From JBFXAF01 sp050178915 (GTDB lineage: Bacteria; Pseudomonadota; Alphaproteobacteria; Rhizobiales; Rhizobiaceae): a stretch of 41,989 nucleotides of DNA. The DNA is taken from NCBI GenBank assembly GCA_050178915.1, contig JBFXFO010000015.1:1-41989 (forward strand), read 5' to 3'. The position numbers and the translations under genes are program-made. Positions 15,049 to 22,573 of the stretch are shown here, one piece after another. Position 1 is the stretch's first letter. Each line of letters opens with the position of its first letter. Below the pieces are notes generated by a model. That model was not told the DNA's origin, made no database searches, and saw only the letters and a program-made list of their open reading frames with translations.

Positions 15049-17142
15049 ATGGCGGTCACCGAAACAGTCGCGGCGAGCAAGCCGGCAGCGAACCGGTCCG
15101 GCCGCGATGTCTTCTTCGCGCTCGGCGTGGTCATCATCCTCGCCGTCCTCTTCCTGCCCATCCCGGCTTTTCTGATCGACATCGGCCTTGCCGTCTCGAT
15201 CGCGCTGTCGGTGCTGATCCTCATGGTAGCGCTGTGGATCCAGCGCCCGCTCGACTTCTCGTCATTCCCGACGGTGCTGCTCATCGCCACGATGCTGCGC
15301 CTCTCGCTCAACATCGCCACCACCCGCATGATCCTGTCGCACGGGAGCGAAGGCACGGATGCGGCCGGCCACATCATCGCCGGCTTCTCCAGCCTGGTGA
15401 TGAGCGGCGACTTCATGATCGGCCTGATCGTCTTCCTGATCCTGGTCATCGTGAATTTCATCGTCATCACCAAGGGCGCGACGCGTATCGCCGAGGTCGG
15501 CGCGCGCTTCACCCTCGACGCCATTCCCGGCAAGCAGATGTCGATCGACGCCGACCTGTCGGCCGGCATCATCGACGAGAAGACCGCGCAGCTGCGGCGG
15601 CGCGAGCTGGAAGAGGAAAGCTCCTTCTTCGGCTCGATGGACGGCGCATCGAAGTTCGTTCGCGGCGACGCCATTGCCGGCCTGATCATCACCGCCATCA
15701 ACATCGTCGGCGGCATCATGATCGGCTACTTCCGCCACGAGATGGCGGCAGGCGAGGCTGCCGACGTGTTCATCAAGCTGTCGGTCGGCGACGGCCTGGT
15801 GACGCAGATTCCGGCGCTCATCGTGTCGCTCGCCGCCGGCCTGCTGGTGTCGAAGGGCGGCACGCGCGGCTCGGCCGACCAGGCGGTGTTCAACCAGCTC
15901 GGCGCCCACCCGCGCGCACTCTACGTCGCGTCGATGCTGCTGATGGTGCTGGCGCTGATGCCGGGCCTGCCGTTCCTGCCGTTCGCCCTGCTCGCGATCG
16001 GCATGTCGTCGCTCGGCTACGTCATCCCGCTGCGCCAGAGGCGCGAGGCCGACGCGGTCGTGGCCGCCGAGAAGGAGAAGCAGGCGAGGAAGGAGGAAGA
16101 AGAGCGCAACTCGGTCAAGAACTCGCTGAAGACCGCCGAGATCGAACTGCTGATCGGCAAGCAGCTCTCGACCCGCCTCGTCACCGCGCATCAGGAACTG
16201 GCGTTCCGGATGGGCAAGATGCGCAAGAAGTTCGCGTCGCAATACGGCTTCGTGGTGCCGGAGGTGCGGCTCACCGACGACTTCACCATCCCGGCGAAGA
16301 GCTACCAGATCAAGATCCACGGCACGGTCGTTGCAGAACACCCGATGCGCGTCGGCGAGGTGATGGTGCTGCTCGGCAACCGCGAGCCGCCGGAGATACC
16401 GGGCGAGGAGGTGCGCGAGCCGGCGTTCGGCATGCGCGCCTATTCGGTGCCCGAGATGTTCCAGGAAGATCTGAAGCGCGAGAACTTCGCCTTTGCCGAC
16501 AACATGTCGGTGCTGCTCACGCACCTGTCGGAGGTGATCCGCAACAACCTGCCGCAGCTGCTGTCCTACAAGGACATGAAGGCGCTGCTCGACCGGCAGG
16601 ACACCGAATACCGCAAGCTGGCCGACGACATCTGCACCTCGCACATCTCCTATCCGGGGCTGCAGGCGGTGCTGAAGCTGCTGCTGGCCGAGCGCGTCTC
16701 GATCCGCAACCTGCATCTGATCATCGAGGCCATCGCCGAGATCGCGCCGCATGTGCGCCGCACCGAGCAGATCGTCGAGCATGTGCGCATCCGCATGGCG
16801 CAACAGATCTGCGGCGACCTGTCGGAAGGCGGCACGCTCAAGGTGCTGCGTCTCGGCAACCGCTGGGACCTCGCCTTCCACCAGAGCCTCAAGCGCGACC
16901 CGAAGGGCGAGATCCGCGAGTTCGACATCGACCCGCGCCAGCTCGAGGAGTTCGGGCAGGAGGCCGCGAAGGTCATCCGCAGCCACGTCGATGCCGGCGA
17001 GCGGTTCGCCATCGTCACCGCGCCGGACGCGCGGCCCTATGTGCGCATGATCATCGAGCGGCTGTTCCCGACGCTGCCGGTGCTCAGCCATGTCGAGATC
17101 GCCAAGGGTGTCGAGATCAAGGTGCTCGGAACGATCTCATGA
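15049..17142 (+). CDS. flhA: Flagellar export gate protein FlhA
   Basis: FlhA is the largest export-gate subunit; its cytoplasmic ring docks chaperone-substrate complexes. The product is 697 residues from ATG at 15049, which follows AGGGAAG; an in-frame TTG at 15016 would add 11 residues and lacks such a site. The N-terminal half has about eight membrane helices, with the family-specific blocks FSSFPTVLLIATMLRLSLNIATTR (first part conserved in all FlhA), AEVGARFTLDAIPGKQMSIDAD and the FHIPEP-region loop. The C-terminal cytoplasmic domain spans about 330-697. The stop overlaps fliR (ATGA). Confidence 0.97.
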   Translation: MAVTETVAASKPAANRSGRDVFFALGVVIILAVLFLPIPAFLIDIGLAVSIALSVLILMVALWIQRPLDFSSFPTVLLIATMLRLSLNIATTRMILSHGSEGTDAAGHIIAGFSSLVMSGDFMIGLIVFLILVIVNFIVITKGATRIAEVGARFTLDAIPGKQMSIDADLSAGIIDEKTAQLRRRELEEESSFFGSMDGASKFVRGDAIAGLIITAINIVGGIMIGYFRHEMAAGEAADVFIKLSVGDGLVTQIPALIVSLAAGLLVSKGGTRGSADQAVFNQLGAHPRALYVASMLLMVLALMPGLPFLPFALLAIGMSSLGYVIPLRQRREADAVVAAEKEKQARKEEEERNSVKNSLKTAEIELLIGKQLSTRLVTAHQELAFRMGKMRKKFASQYGFVVPEVRLTDDFTIPAKSYQIKIHGTVVAEHPMRVGEVMVLLGNREPPEIPGEEVREPAFGMRAYSVPEMFQEDLKRENFAFADNMSVLLTHLSEVIRNNLPQLLSYKDMKALLDRQDTEYRKLADDICTSHISYPGLQAVLKLLLAERVSIRNLHLIIEAIAEIAPHVRRTEQIVEHVRIRMAQQICGDLSEGGTLKVLRLGNRWDLAFHQSLKRDPKGEIREFDIDPRQLEEFGQEAAKVIRSHVDAGERFAIVTAPDARPYVRMIIERLFPTLPVLSHVEIAKGVEIKVLGTIS

Positions 17143-17891
17143 ACGTGACGCTCGACACGGCGGTGCTGGCGGCCTTCGTCGCCTTCTGCCGCGTCGGCGG
17201 GTGCTTCCTGATGATGCCCGGCCTCTCGTCGGTGCGGATTCCGGTGATGGTCCGGCTGTTCGTGGCGGTGGCGGCGACCTTCGCGCTGCTGCTGCACATG
17301 TGGGACCAGATCGTGCCGGCGGTGGACAGGCGACCGGCGGTGCTGCTGCCGATGATCGCCTCGGAACTGCTGATCGGCGTGCTGATCGGGCTGCTGACGC
17401 GGGTCTACATCCTGGCACTGCAGTTCATCGCCTCGGCGATCGCGATGATGATCGGTTATGGCGGCATGCTGGGCGGCGCGGTCGAGGATTCCGAGCCGCA
17501 GGCGCCGCTCGCCTCGATCATCTCGTTCTCGGCGCTGCTGCTGCTCTTCGTGTTCGACTTCCACCACGAGATCGTGCGGGCGCTGGTGAATTCATACAAG
17601 GTCGCGCCCGTCAGTGGCATCTTCAACGTGCAGACCGCGCTGGTCGACCTGACCGACGGGCTGAGCGAGGCGTTCTTCATCATGCTGAGGCTCGGCAGCC
17701 CGTTCCTCGCCTACGCGATCATCGTGAACCTGGCGATCGGCTTCATCAACAAGCTGACGCCGCAGATCCCGGTCTACTTCATCTCGCTGCCCTTCGTGCT
17801 CGCCGGCGGACTGCTCATCATGTACCTCGCCATTCCGGTGATGCTCGGCCTCATCGCCGACGGCTTCGTCGAAGCGACGCTGTCGCGCTGA
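17139..17891 (+). CDS. fliR: Flagellar export gate protein FliR
   Basis: FliR is a membrane subunit of the export gate core. The 250-residue product begins MNVTLDTAVLAAFVAFCRVG and shows the typical block MPGLSSVRIPVMVRLFVAVA followed by SELLIGVLIGLLTRVYILAL. About six hydrophobic helices are seen, including LLLLFVFDFHHEIVRALVNS and a C-terminal pair ending LAIPVMLGLIADGFVEA. The start overlaps the flhA stop by 4 bases. The frame is also open far upstream inside flhA, but that extension is an arginine/histidine-rich shadow. Confidence 0.95.
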   Translation: MNVTLDTAVLAAFVAFCRVGGCFLMMPGLSSVRIPVMVRLFVAVAATFALLLHMWDQIVPAVDRRPAVLLPMIASELLIGVLIGLLTRVYILALQFIASAIAMMIGYGGMLGGAVEDSEPQAPLASIISFSALLLLFVFDFHHEIVRALVNSYKVAPVSGIFNVQTALVDLTDGLSEAFFIMLRLGSPFLAYAIIVNLAIGFINKLTPQIPVYFISLPFVLAGGLLIMYLAIPVMLGLIADGFVEATLSR

Positions 17892-17894
17892 CCG

Positions 17895-18278
17895 ATGGCC
17901 GCGCGCTCCCAACGCCTCGGCAAGCTGATGGTGCTGCAGGGCAAGCTGAAGGCGCTGCACGAGACGCGGCAGGCGGGCCACATGGCGGCGTCGATCAGGG
18001 CGCGCGAGGAGGCGGAAGACCTGCGGCGGCGCGCCGACACGGCGGATTCCTTCGCCTCGATCTTCCCCGATCTCTACAGCAGGCACATCTCCGACGCCCT
18101 GGCGCGAGCGGCAGGCGAAGACCGCAAGGCGGCGGAAGAGGCGAAGCTTGTCGCCACGGCGACGCTGCGCATGAAGCGCGTCGGCGAGGCCTTTCGCGCA
18201 GCACGCGCAGACGAGGAGCGCCAGCGCGAAGAGCGCGAGCGGCTCGAACTGGTGCAGCGGCAGGCCGCCGAAAAGTAA
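17895..18278 (+). CDS. FliJ-like coiled-coil protein
   Basis: The 127-residue product is almost wholly helical and charged, with long heptad-like stretches (LGKLMVLQGKLKALHETRQ near the start and EERQREERERLELVQRQ at the end). That shape and the position three bases after fliR fit a FliJ-type export chaperone, which links the ATPase FliI to FlhA. No residue signature proves it. It is one of the small genes that follow fliR in rhizobial flagellar clusters and are often annotated as hypothetical. Confidence 0.5.
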   Translation: MAARSQRLGKLMVLQGKLKALHETRQAGHMAASIRAREEAEDLRRRADTADSFASIFPDLYSRHISDALARAAGEDRKAAEEAKLVATATLRMKRVGEAFRAARADEERQREERERLELVQRQAAEK

Positions 18279-18286
18279 GGTTGCCA

Positions 18287-18305
18287 CAAGCTTCTGCCGC
18301 CATAG
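18287..18305 (+). promoter_or_regulatory. Variant of the flagellar upstream motif
   Basis: CAAGCTT (18287-18293) and TAG (18303-18305) match the elements before fliF and flhA, but the spacing between CAAG and TAG is 12 instead of 10 bases. It lies 33-35 bases before the GTG of the rod-binding protein gene. It is the weakest member of the set. Confidence 0.3.
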
Positions 18306-18337
18306 TCGCAACGATCAAAGCACAGGAGCAGGCGCTC

Positions 18338-18847
18338 GTGGCGGTTTCGCTGCCTACCGATATCGTGATGGACGTGGCCCGCGCAGCGAGCCCGGAAGGC
18401 GTCGAGATGGCGCGCGCCGAACTGGCGCGCAAGACCTCGGTCGCGCAGGCCGCGGTCGCCAATGGCGCGACGATGACCAATCGTCCCGACAACAAGGATT
18501 CCTACGTCAAGTTCGAGTCCATGGTGCTCGGCAATTTCATGCAGAGCATGATGCCGAAGGAAAACGATGCGGTGTTCGGCAAGGGCCTGTCGGGCGACAT
18601 GTGGCAGCAGCTGATGGCGCAGGAACTGGGCAAAGTCATCGCAGAGCGCGGCGGCATCGGCATCGCTGACCGCATGCTGCGCGACCACTATGTCGAGGGC
18701 GAGAAGGCCGTGCCGGTCGGGCCGATGGGCGTCGACAATGGCAATGGTCAGAAGGACCTGCTCTCCACCGCGATCGTGCAGGAAATCCAGCGGCGCCTTA
18801 CCCAGTCCATCACCGAGGACTGGGGCAGCGGCAGCGCCAAATCATAG
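18338..18847 (+). CDS. FlgJ-type rod-binding protein
   Basis: The 169-residue protein matches the N-terminal rod-capping domain of FlgJ without the muramidase half. The diagnostic stretch is YVKFESMVLGNFMQSMMP followed by GLSGDMWQQLMAQELGKVIA and GGIGIADRML (about residues 50-110). It probably caps the rod during assembly, while the separate transglycosylase at 8079 opens the wall. GTG at 18338 is chosen because AGGAG (18324-18328) is 9 bases upstream and the product then begins MAVSLPTDIVMDVAR; a TTG at 18281 would place the start directly on the preceding stop without a proper site. Confidence 0.82.
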   Translation: MAVSLPTDIVMDVARAASPEGVEMARAELARKTSVAQAAVANGATMTNRPDNKDSYVKFESMVLGNFMQSMMPKENDAVFGKGLSGDMWQQLMAQELGKVIAERGGIGIADRMLRDHYVEGEKAVPVGPMGVDNGNGQKDLLSTAIVQEIQRRLTQSITEDWGSGSAKS

Positions 18848-18865
18848 CGGCCCGGAGCTGACGGT

Positions 18866-19279
18866 ATGCTCGACTATTCCGAGACCATGGCACTGCCGGC
18901 GCCGCGCGAGCCACAGCCGGAGGCTTCCGGCATGCGGCCGGGCAATCTGAGCGCGATCATCGAACGGCTCGAGCAGACGATCGACGAGGAGACCAGCGGG
19001 CTGCGCGGCCAGCCGGGCTTCGACGTCAAGGCGTCGAACGTGCGCAAGGGCCGCCATCTCTTCGAACTGACGCGCGCAATGAAGGGCGTCGGTCCCGACG
19101 ACCTGCTGGACGAGCAGAAGCAGAGCATGATCCGCCTGCGCGGCAAGCTGGCGGAGAACGAGATCGTGCTGAAGGCGCATCTCAACGCGGTCGGCGAAGT
19201 CGCCGGGATGATCCAGAACGCGATCGAGCGCGCCGAGGCCGACGGCACCTATTCGGCCGGTGAGTTCGGCCGCGCATGA
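18866..19279 (+). CDS. FlgN-like flagellar chaperone
   Basis: The 137-residue product is helical and resembles FlgN, the cytoplasmic chaperone for the junction proteins FlgK and FlgL. Seen are LSAIIERLEQTIDEETSGL, a central RKGRHLFELTRAMKG and a helix with LRGKLAENEIVLKAHLNAV, matching the FlgN pattern of an early LxxLxxxLxxE helix, K-xx-LL core and a late asparagine/leucine helix. It sits among flagellar assembly genes, 18 bases after the rod-binding gene and overlapping the next by 4 bases. Identification rests on pattern and context. Confidence 0.5.
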   Translation: MLDYSETMALPAPREPQPEASGMRPGNLSAIIERLEQTIDEETSGLRGQPGFDVKASNVRKGRHLFELTRAMKGVGPDDLLDEQKQSMIRLRGKLAENEIVLKAHLNAVGEVAGMIQNAIERAEADGTYSAGEFGRA

Positions 19280-19845
19280 TCAAGTTCATCGGCGCCGCGC
19301 TCTGGCTGGTCGCCGCGGCGCTCGGCGCCACCTTCTATTCATTCCAGTCAGCCGGCCCGGAGCAGGTGAAGGTCGAGGATCCCGCGGCGCTGCTGGGCGG
19401 GCTCGACTATGTGAAGACGGAAGTCGTCTCCGTTCCGGTGCTGCGCAACCGGGCGATCGAGGGCTATTTCCTCGGCCGCTTCGTCTACACGGCGGAGCCG
19501 AAGATGCTGGCCAAGCTGACCGTGCCGGCCGACGCGCTCATTGTCGATGAGGTCTATTCCTACCTGTTCGGCAATCCGCAGGTCGATTTCACGCAGGTCG
19601 AGAGCGTCGACATGGATGCTTTCAGGGCCGGCATCCGAGACGCGATCAACAAGCGGGTCGGCGAGAAGATCATCCACGACGTGCTGGTCGAGCAGGTGGA
19701 TTTCCTGACCAAGGCGGAAATCCGCGACAACACGGTGCGGCGCCGCACGAAGCCGGCCGAAGCCGACGCTGGCGCGACTGGCGGACATGGCAGCGACGGG
19801 CATGGCGGTGGCGGCGAAGCGGCAGCCAAGGCCGCCAGCCACTAG
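19276..19845 (+). CDS. Membrane-anchored protein of unknown function (FliL-like topology)
   Basis: I do not recognise this family with certainty. The 189-residue product has one N-terminal hydrophobic helix (FIGAALWLVAAALGATFYSF, about 4-23). A periplasmic domain with alternating beta/alpha pattern follows (about 30-150), ending in RVGEKIIHDVLVEQVDFLTKAEIR. The tail is Gly/His/Ala-rich (GGHGSDGHGGGG). The layout, one anchor plus a periplasmic domain ending in a conserved strand, is like FliL, which supports the stator. The gene overlaps the FlgN-like gene by 4 bases (ATGA), so it belongs to the flagellar operon. A stator or motor accessory role is inferred. Confidence 0.45.
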   Translation: MIKFIGAALWLVAAALGATFYSFQSAGPEQVKVEDPAALLGGLDYVKTEVVSVPVLRNRAIEGYFLGRFVYTAEPKMLAKLTVPADALIVDEVYSYLFGNPQVDFTQVESVDMDAFRAGIRDAINKRVGEKIIHDVLVEQVDFLTKAEIRDNTVRRRTKPAEADAGATGGHGSDGHGGGGEAAAKAASH

Positions 19846-19850
19846 ACCTC

Positions 19851-21023
19851 TCAGGCGTCGGCGCGCTTGTGGTTGCTGGTGCCGGGCAGGGTGCCTTCCA
19901 GCTTGCAGATGATCCCCAGCATCACCTCGTCGGCGCCACCGCCGATGGAGACGAGCCGGGTGTCGCGATAGTAGCGGCTGATCGGATTGTCGGCGGTGAA
20001 ACCCATGCCGCCCCAGTATTGCAGGCAGGCGTCGGACACTTCGCGCACCAGCCGCCCGACTTTCAGCTTGGCCATCGAAGCCAGGCGGGTGACGTCACGG
20101 CCGGCGACATACTGCTCGACCGCGCTCCAGGAGAGCGCGCGCAGCGCCTCGACCTCGGTGCGCAGTTCGGCCAGCCGGAAATGCACGACCTGATTGTCGA
20201 GAACCGGCTTGCCGAAGGCCATCCGGTCGCGCGTGTAGTCGATGGTGAGGTCGATCATGCGATCGAGCCCCTTGAGCGAACTCACCACCGCATAGAGGCG
20301 CTCCTCCTGGAACTGCAGCATCTGCATGGTGAAGCCCATGCCTTCCTGCCCGATCAGGTTGTCGGCAGGGACGCGGACCTCGTCGAAGAAGAGCTGGGCG
20401 GTGTCGGAGGAGTGCATGCCGATCTTGTCGATCTTCTGCCGGGTGATGCCGTTCGCATCCATAGGCACGGCGATCAGCGACTTGTTCTTGTGCGGCGCCC
20501 CTTCGCCGGTGTTGGCGAGCAGGCAGCACCAGTCGGCCTTGAGCCCGTTGGTGATCCACATCTTGGTGCCGGAGATGACGTAGTCGCCGCCATCCCTGCG
20601 CGCGGTGGTTTTCACGGCGGCGACGTCGGACCCGCCGCCCGGCTCTGACACGCCGAGGCAGGAGACCACCTGTCCGGCGATGGAGGGGGCAAGGAAGTTG
20701 CGCTTCACATGATCCGAGCCGAAGCGGTTCAGCGCCGGCGTCGCCATGTCGGTGTGCACGCCGATGGCCATCGGCACGCCGCCGGCCTCGCAGAGGCCGA
20801 GTTCCTCGGCCATCACCATGGAGTAGGAAAAGTCGAGGCCGAGCCCGCCATAGGCGGGATCGTACTTGATGCCGAGCAGCCCGAGGTCGCCGAGCTTGGC
20901 GAACACCTCATGCGACGGGAATTCCTCGGCCTTTTCCCAGGCATCGATGTTGGGGTTCAATTCTTCGGCAACGAAGCGGGCGACGGTGCGGCGGAGACTG
21001 TCGTGCTCTGGCGTGAACTGCAT
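19851..21023 (-). CDS. Acyl-CoA dehydrogenase (AtuD/isovaleryl-CoA type)
   Basis: An FAD-dependent enzyme that introduces an alpha-beta double bond into an acyl-CoA, passing electrons to ETF. The 390-residue protein has the N-terminal helical domain, the FAD-binding middle motif CLGVSEPGGGSDVAAVKT and KMWITNG, and the C-terminal helical domain with YWGGMGFTADNPISRYYRD. The catalytic base of medium-chain enzymes (Glu in a YEGT motif) is absent; the equivalent is SIGGGADE. The base is probably Glu240 or Glu241 in QFQEERLYAV, as in isovaleryl-CoA and long-chain enzymes. Overall it resembles citronellyl-CoA dehydrogenase AtuD, so a branched or isoprenoid substrate is possible. ATG is preceded by GGAGG. 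It runs opposite to, and interrupts, the flagellar genes. Confidence 0.9.
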   Translation of the reverse strand: MQFTPEHDSLRRTVARFVAEELNPNIDAWEKAEEFPSHEVFAKLGDLGLLGIKYDPAYGGLGLDFSYSMVMAEELGLCEAGGVPMAIGVHTDMATPALNRFGSDHVKRNFLAPSIAGQVVSCLGVSEPGGGSDVAAVKTTARRDGGDYVISGTKMWITNGLKADWCCLLANTGEGAPHKNKSLIAVPMDANGITRQKIDKIGMHSSDTAQLFFDEVRVPADNLIGQEGMGFTMQMLQFQEERLYAVVSSLKGLDRMIDLTIDYTRDRMAFGKPVLDNQVVHFRLAELRTEVEALRALSWSAVEQYVAGRDVTRLASMAKLKVGRLVREVSDACLQYWGGMGFTADNPISRYYRDTRLVSIGGGADEVMLGIICKLEGTLPGTSNHKRADA

Positions 21024-21083
21024 GGGTTTCCTCCGCATCCCCCGCCGGCCTGCAGCGCCGCCGGAGCCTCGCATGAAACGCTA

Positions 21084-21106
21084 GTCAACGTTGACGTAAA
21101 CGTCAA
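21084..21106 (+). promoter_or_regulatory. Overlapping palindromic operator in a divergent promoter
   Basis: GTCAACGTTGAC (21084-21095) and TTGACGT-N2-ACGTCAA (21091-21106) are two perfect palindromes sharing bases. On the + strand TTGACG (21091-21096) and TATATG (21115-21120) make a promoter with an 18-base spacer for the SCP2 gene; the palindrome lies over the -35 and spacer, a MerR-family arrangement. The motif resembles LiuR-type MerR operators known from branched-chain acyl-CoA catabolism genes, which fits the dehydrogenase on the other side. Regulator identity is inferred; no merR gene is beside it. Confidence 0.65.
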
Positions 21107-21189
21107 TCGGCGGCTATATGCGCTCGTCACGGCCGGGCTCGCCCGGCCTTCCAAAATCCGCGCATGTCGCAATCACGAGGGACGAAACC

Positions 21190-21471
21190 ATGAGCATTCA
21201 GGACATCGCCGCGAAGCTGAAGTCGCGGGTCGAGAGCGCGGGCTTCGACCGCTCGGTCAAGTTCGACACCGGTGGCGACGGCGTCATCCTCATCGACGGC
21301 GCCTCGATCTCGACCACTGACGGCCCGGCCGACTGCACCATCAAGCTGTCGCTTTCGGACCTCGAAGACCTGATCGCGGGCGATCTCAGCCCGACCTCGG
21401 CCTTCATGACCGGCAAGATCAAGATCGAGGGCGACATGTCGGTCGCCATGGCGCTGCAGTCGTTCCTGTAA
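21190..21471 (+). CDS. SCP2 sterol-carrier-like lipid-binding protein
   Basis: The 93-residue protein is a stand-alone SCP2 domain that binds acyl chains or other hydrophobic ligands in the cytoplasm. Characteristic segments are VKFDTGGDGVILIDG, DCTIKLSLSDLEDLIAGDL and the closing AFMTGKIKIEGDMSVAMAL. Such proteins often accompany acyl-CoA dehydrogenases, and here the two genes are divergent around one operator, so they probably respond to the same signal. ATG at 21190 follows GAGGGACG; the in-frame upstream start at 21118 would precede the likely transcription start. Unrelated in role to the flagellar genes around it. Confidence 0.88.
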   Translation: MSIQDIAAKLKSRVESAGFDRSVKFDTGGDGVILIDGASISTTDGPADCTIKLSLSDLEDLIAGDLSPTSAFMTGKIKIEGDMSVAMALQSFL

Positions 21472-21527
21472 GCATTGCGCTGAAACCCAGCGTTTCCGGG
21501 TTGCCGGAGGCGCAACGCATCATCTGG

Positions 21528-21558
21528 GGGCCGCGGTTTGACCGCGGCCCATTTCGTT
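21528..21558 (+). terminator. Hairpin terminator after the SCP2 gene
   Basis: A perfect 10-bp stem (21528-21537 with 21541-21550) with a TTG loop, followed by ATTTCGTT. The T-run is interrupted, so termination may be incomplete, but its place 57 bases after the stop codon and before motA supports the call. Confidence 0.7.
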
Positions 21559-21605
21559 GCGCCAGCAGCCGCTGAAACGGCAACGCCGGCGCCGGGGTCA
21601 AGCCC

Positions 21606-21626
21606 CACGCAAGGCACGCACCTTAG
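21606..21626 (+). promoter_or_regulatory. Putative flagellar promoter motif before motA
   Basis: CACGCAAG (CAAG at 21610-21613) is followed exactly 10 bases later by TAG (21624-21626), 37-39 bases before the motA GTG. It follows a terminator hairpin, as the fliF element does, so it should head the motA-fliM-fliN-fliG-flhB transcript. Confidence 0.5.
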
Positions 21627-21662
21627 CCATTGGAGATCGGGATTTTCTCGGGAAGGTGTGTC

Positions 21663-22538
21663 GTGGGCATTCTCATCGGACTTGTCGTCACCCTGGGCTG
21701 CGTGCTCGGCGGCTTCATGGCCATGGGCGGCCACGTCGATGTGCTGATGCAACCCTGGGAAGTGGTCATCATCTGCGGCGCTGCGCTCGGCACCTTCCTC
21801 GTCGGCTATCCGATGAAGACCGTGAAGGACACCGGCAAGGCGCTGATGGAAGCCTTCAAGCAGGCGGTGCCGAAGGAGAGGGACTACCTCGAGACGCTCG
21901 GCGTGCTGCACAGCCTGATGCGCGAACTGCGCACCAAGTCGCGCTCCGAGGTCGAGGCGCACATCGACAATCCGGAGGAGTCGGCGATCTTCCAGGCCTT
22001 TCCGACGGTGCTGAAGAACCACGACCTGACGCACTTCATCTGCGACTACTGCCGCATCATCATCATCGGCAATGCGCGCCCGCACGAGATCGAGGCGCTG
22101 ATGGACGAAGAGATCGACACCATCCGCCACGACAAGCTGAAGTCCTATCACGCGCTGGTCTCGGTGGGCGACGGCTTCCCCGCCATCGGCATCGTGGCCG
22201 CGGTGCTCGGCGTCGTGAAGGCGATGGGCGCCCTGGACCAGAGCCCGGAAATCCTCGGCGGCCTCATCGGCGCGGCGCTGGTCGGCACCTTCCTCGGCAT
22301 CTTCATGTCGTACTGCGTGGTCGCGCCGATCGCGGCGAAGGTCAAGATGGTGCGCGAGAAGAAGAACCGCCTCTTCATCATCGTGAAGCAGACGCTGCTG
22401 GCCTACATGAACGGCTCGCTGCCGCAGGTGGCGATCGAGTTCGGCCGCAAGACCATTTCCGCCTATGACCGCCCGTCCATCGACGCGGTCGAGCAGAGCA
22501 CGCTCAACGCCGGCGGCGGAGACAAGAAGGCGGCATGA
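21663..22538 (+). CDS. motA: Flagellar motor stator protein MotA
   Basis: MotA and MotB form the ion channel whose conformational change pushes on FliG. The 291-residue protein has four membrane helices: about 1-22 (ILIGLVVTLGCVLGGFMAMG), 33-53, 168-190 (FPAIGIVAAVLGVVKAMGAL) and 200-222. A cytoplasmic loop between the second and third carries charged residues that contact FliG (MRELRTKSRSEVEAHID). GTG at 21663 with GGAAGG 6 bases upstream gives the family length; an upstream in-frame ATG at 21630 would add 11 residues and overlap the promoter motif. It heads the second flagellar block. Confidence 0.96.
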   Translation: MGILIGLVVTLGCVLGGFMAMGGHVDVLMQPWEVVIICGAALGTFLVGYPMKTVKDTGKALMEAFKQAVPKERDYLETLGVLHSLMRELRTKSRSEVEAHIDNPEESAIFQAFPTVLKNHDLTHFICDYCRIIIIGNARPHEIEALMDEEIDTIRHDKLKSYHALVSVGDGFPAIGIVAAVLGVVKAMGALDQSPEILGGLIGAALVGTFLGIFMSYCVVAPIAAKVKMVREKKNRLFIIVKQTLLAYMNGSLPQVAIEFGRKTISAYDRPSIDAVEQSTLNAGGGDKKAA

Positions 22539-22573
22539 CGCATACAGCAGCAGCGCAAGGGTCGGCCTGAGTC

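Noticed and set aside
15234..17138. Very long open frame (+ strand) running through flhA into fliR
   Set aside because: Its product is Arg/His/Pro-rich, with no recognisable motif until fliR begins at 17139; flhA in another frame has clear family motifs. It is a high-GC shadow.
17090..18337. Upstream extension of the rod-binding protein frame through fliR and the FliJ-like gene
   Set aside because: Arg/Gly-rich shadow; GTG at 18338 has an ideal AGGAG and gives the family N-terminus.
22556..22572. CGCAAGGGTCGGCCTGAGTC before fliM as another copy of the CAAG-N10-TAG motif
   Set aside because: The second block is TGAG rather than TAG and the spacing is wrong; it overlaps the ribosome binding region of fliM, so it is not counted.
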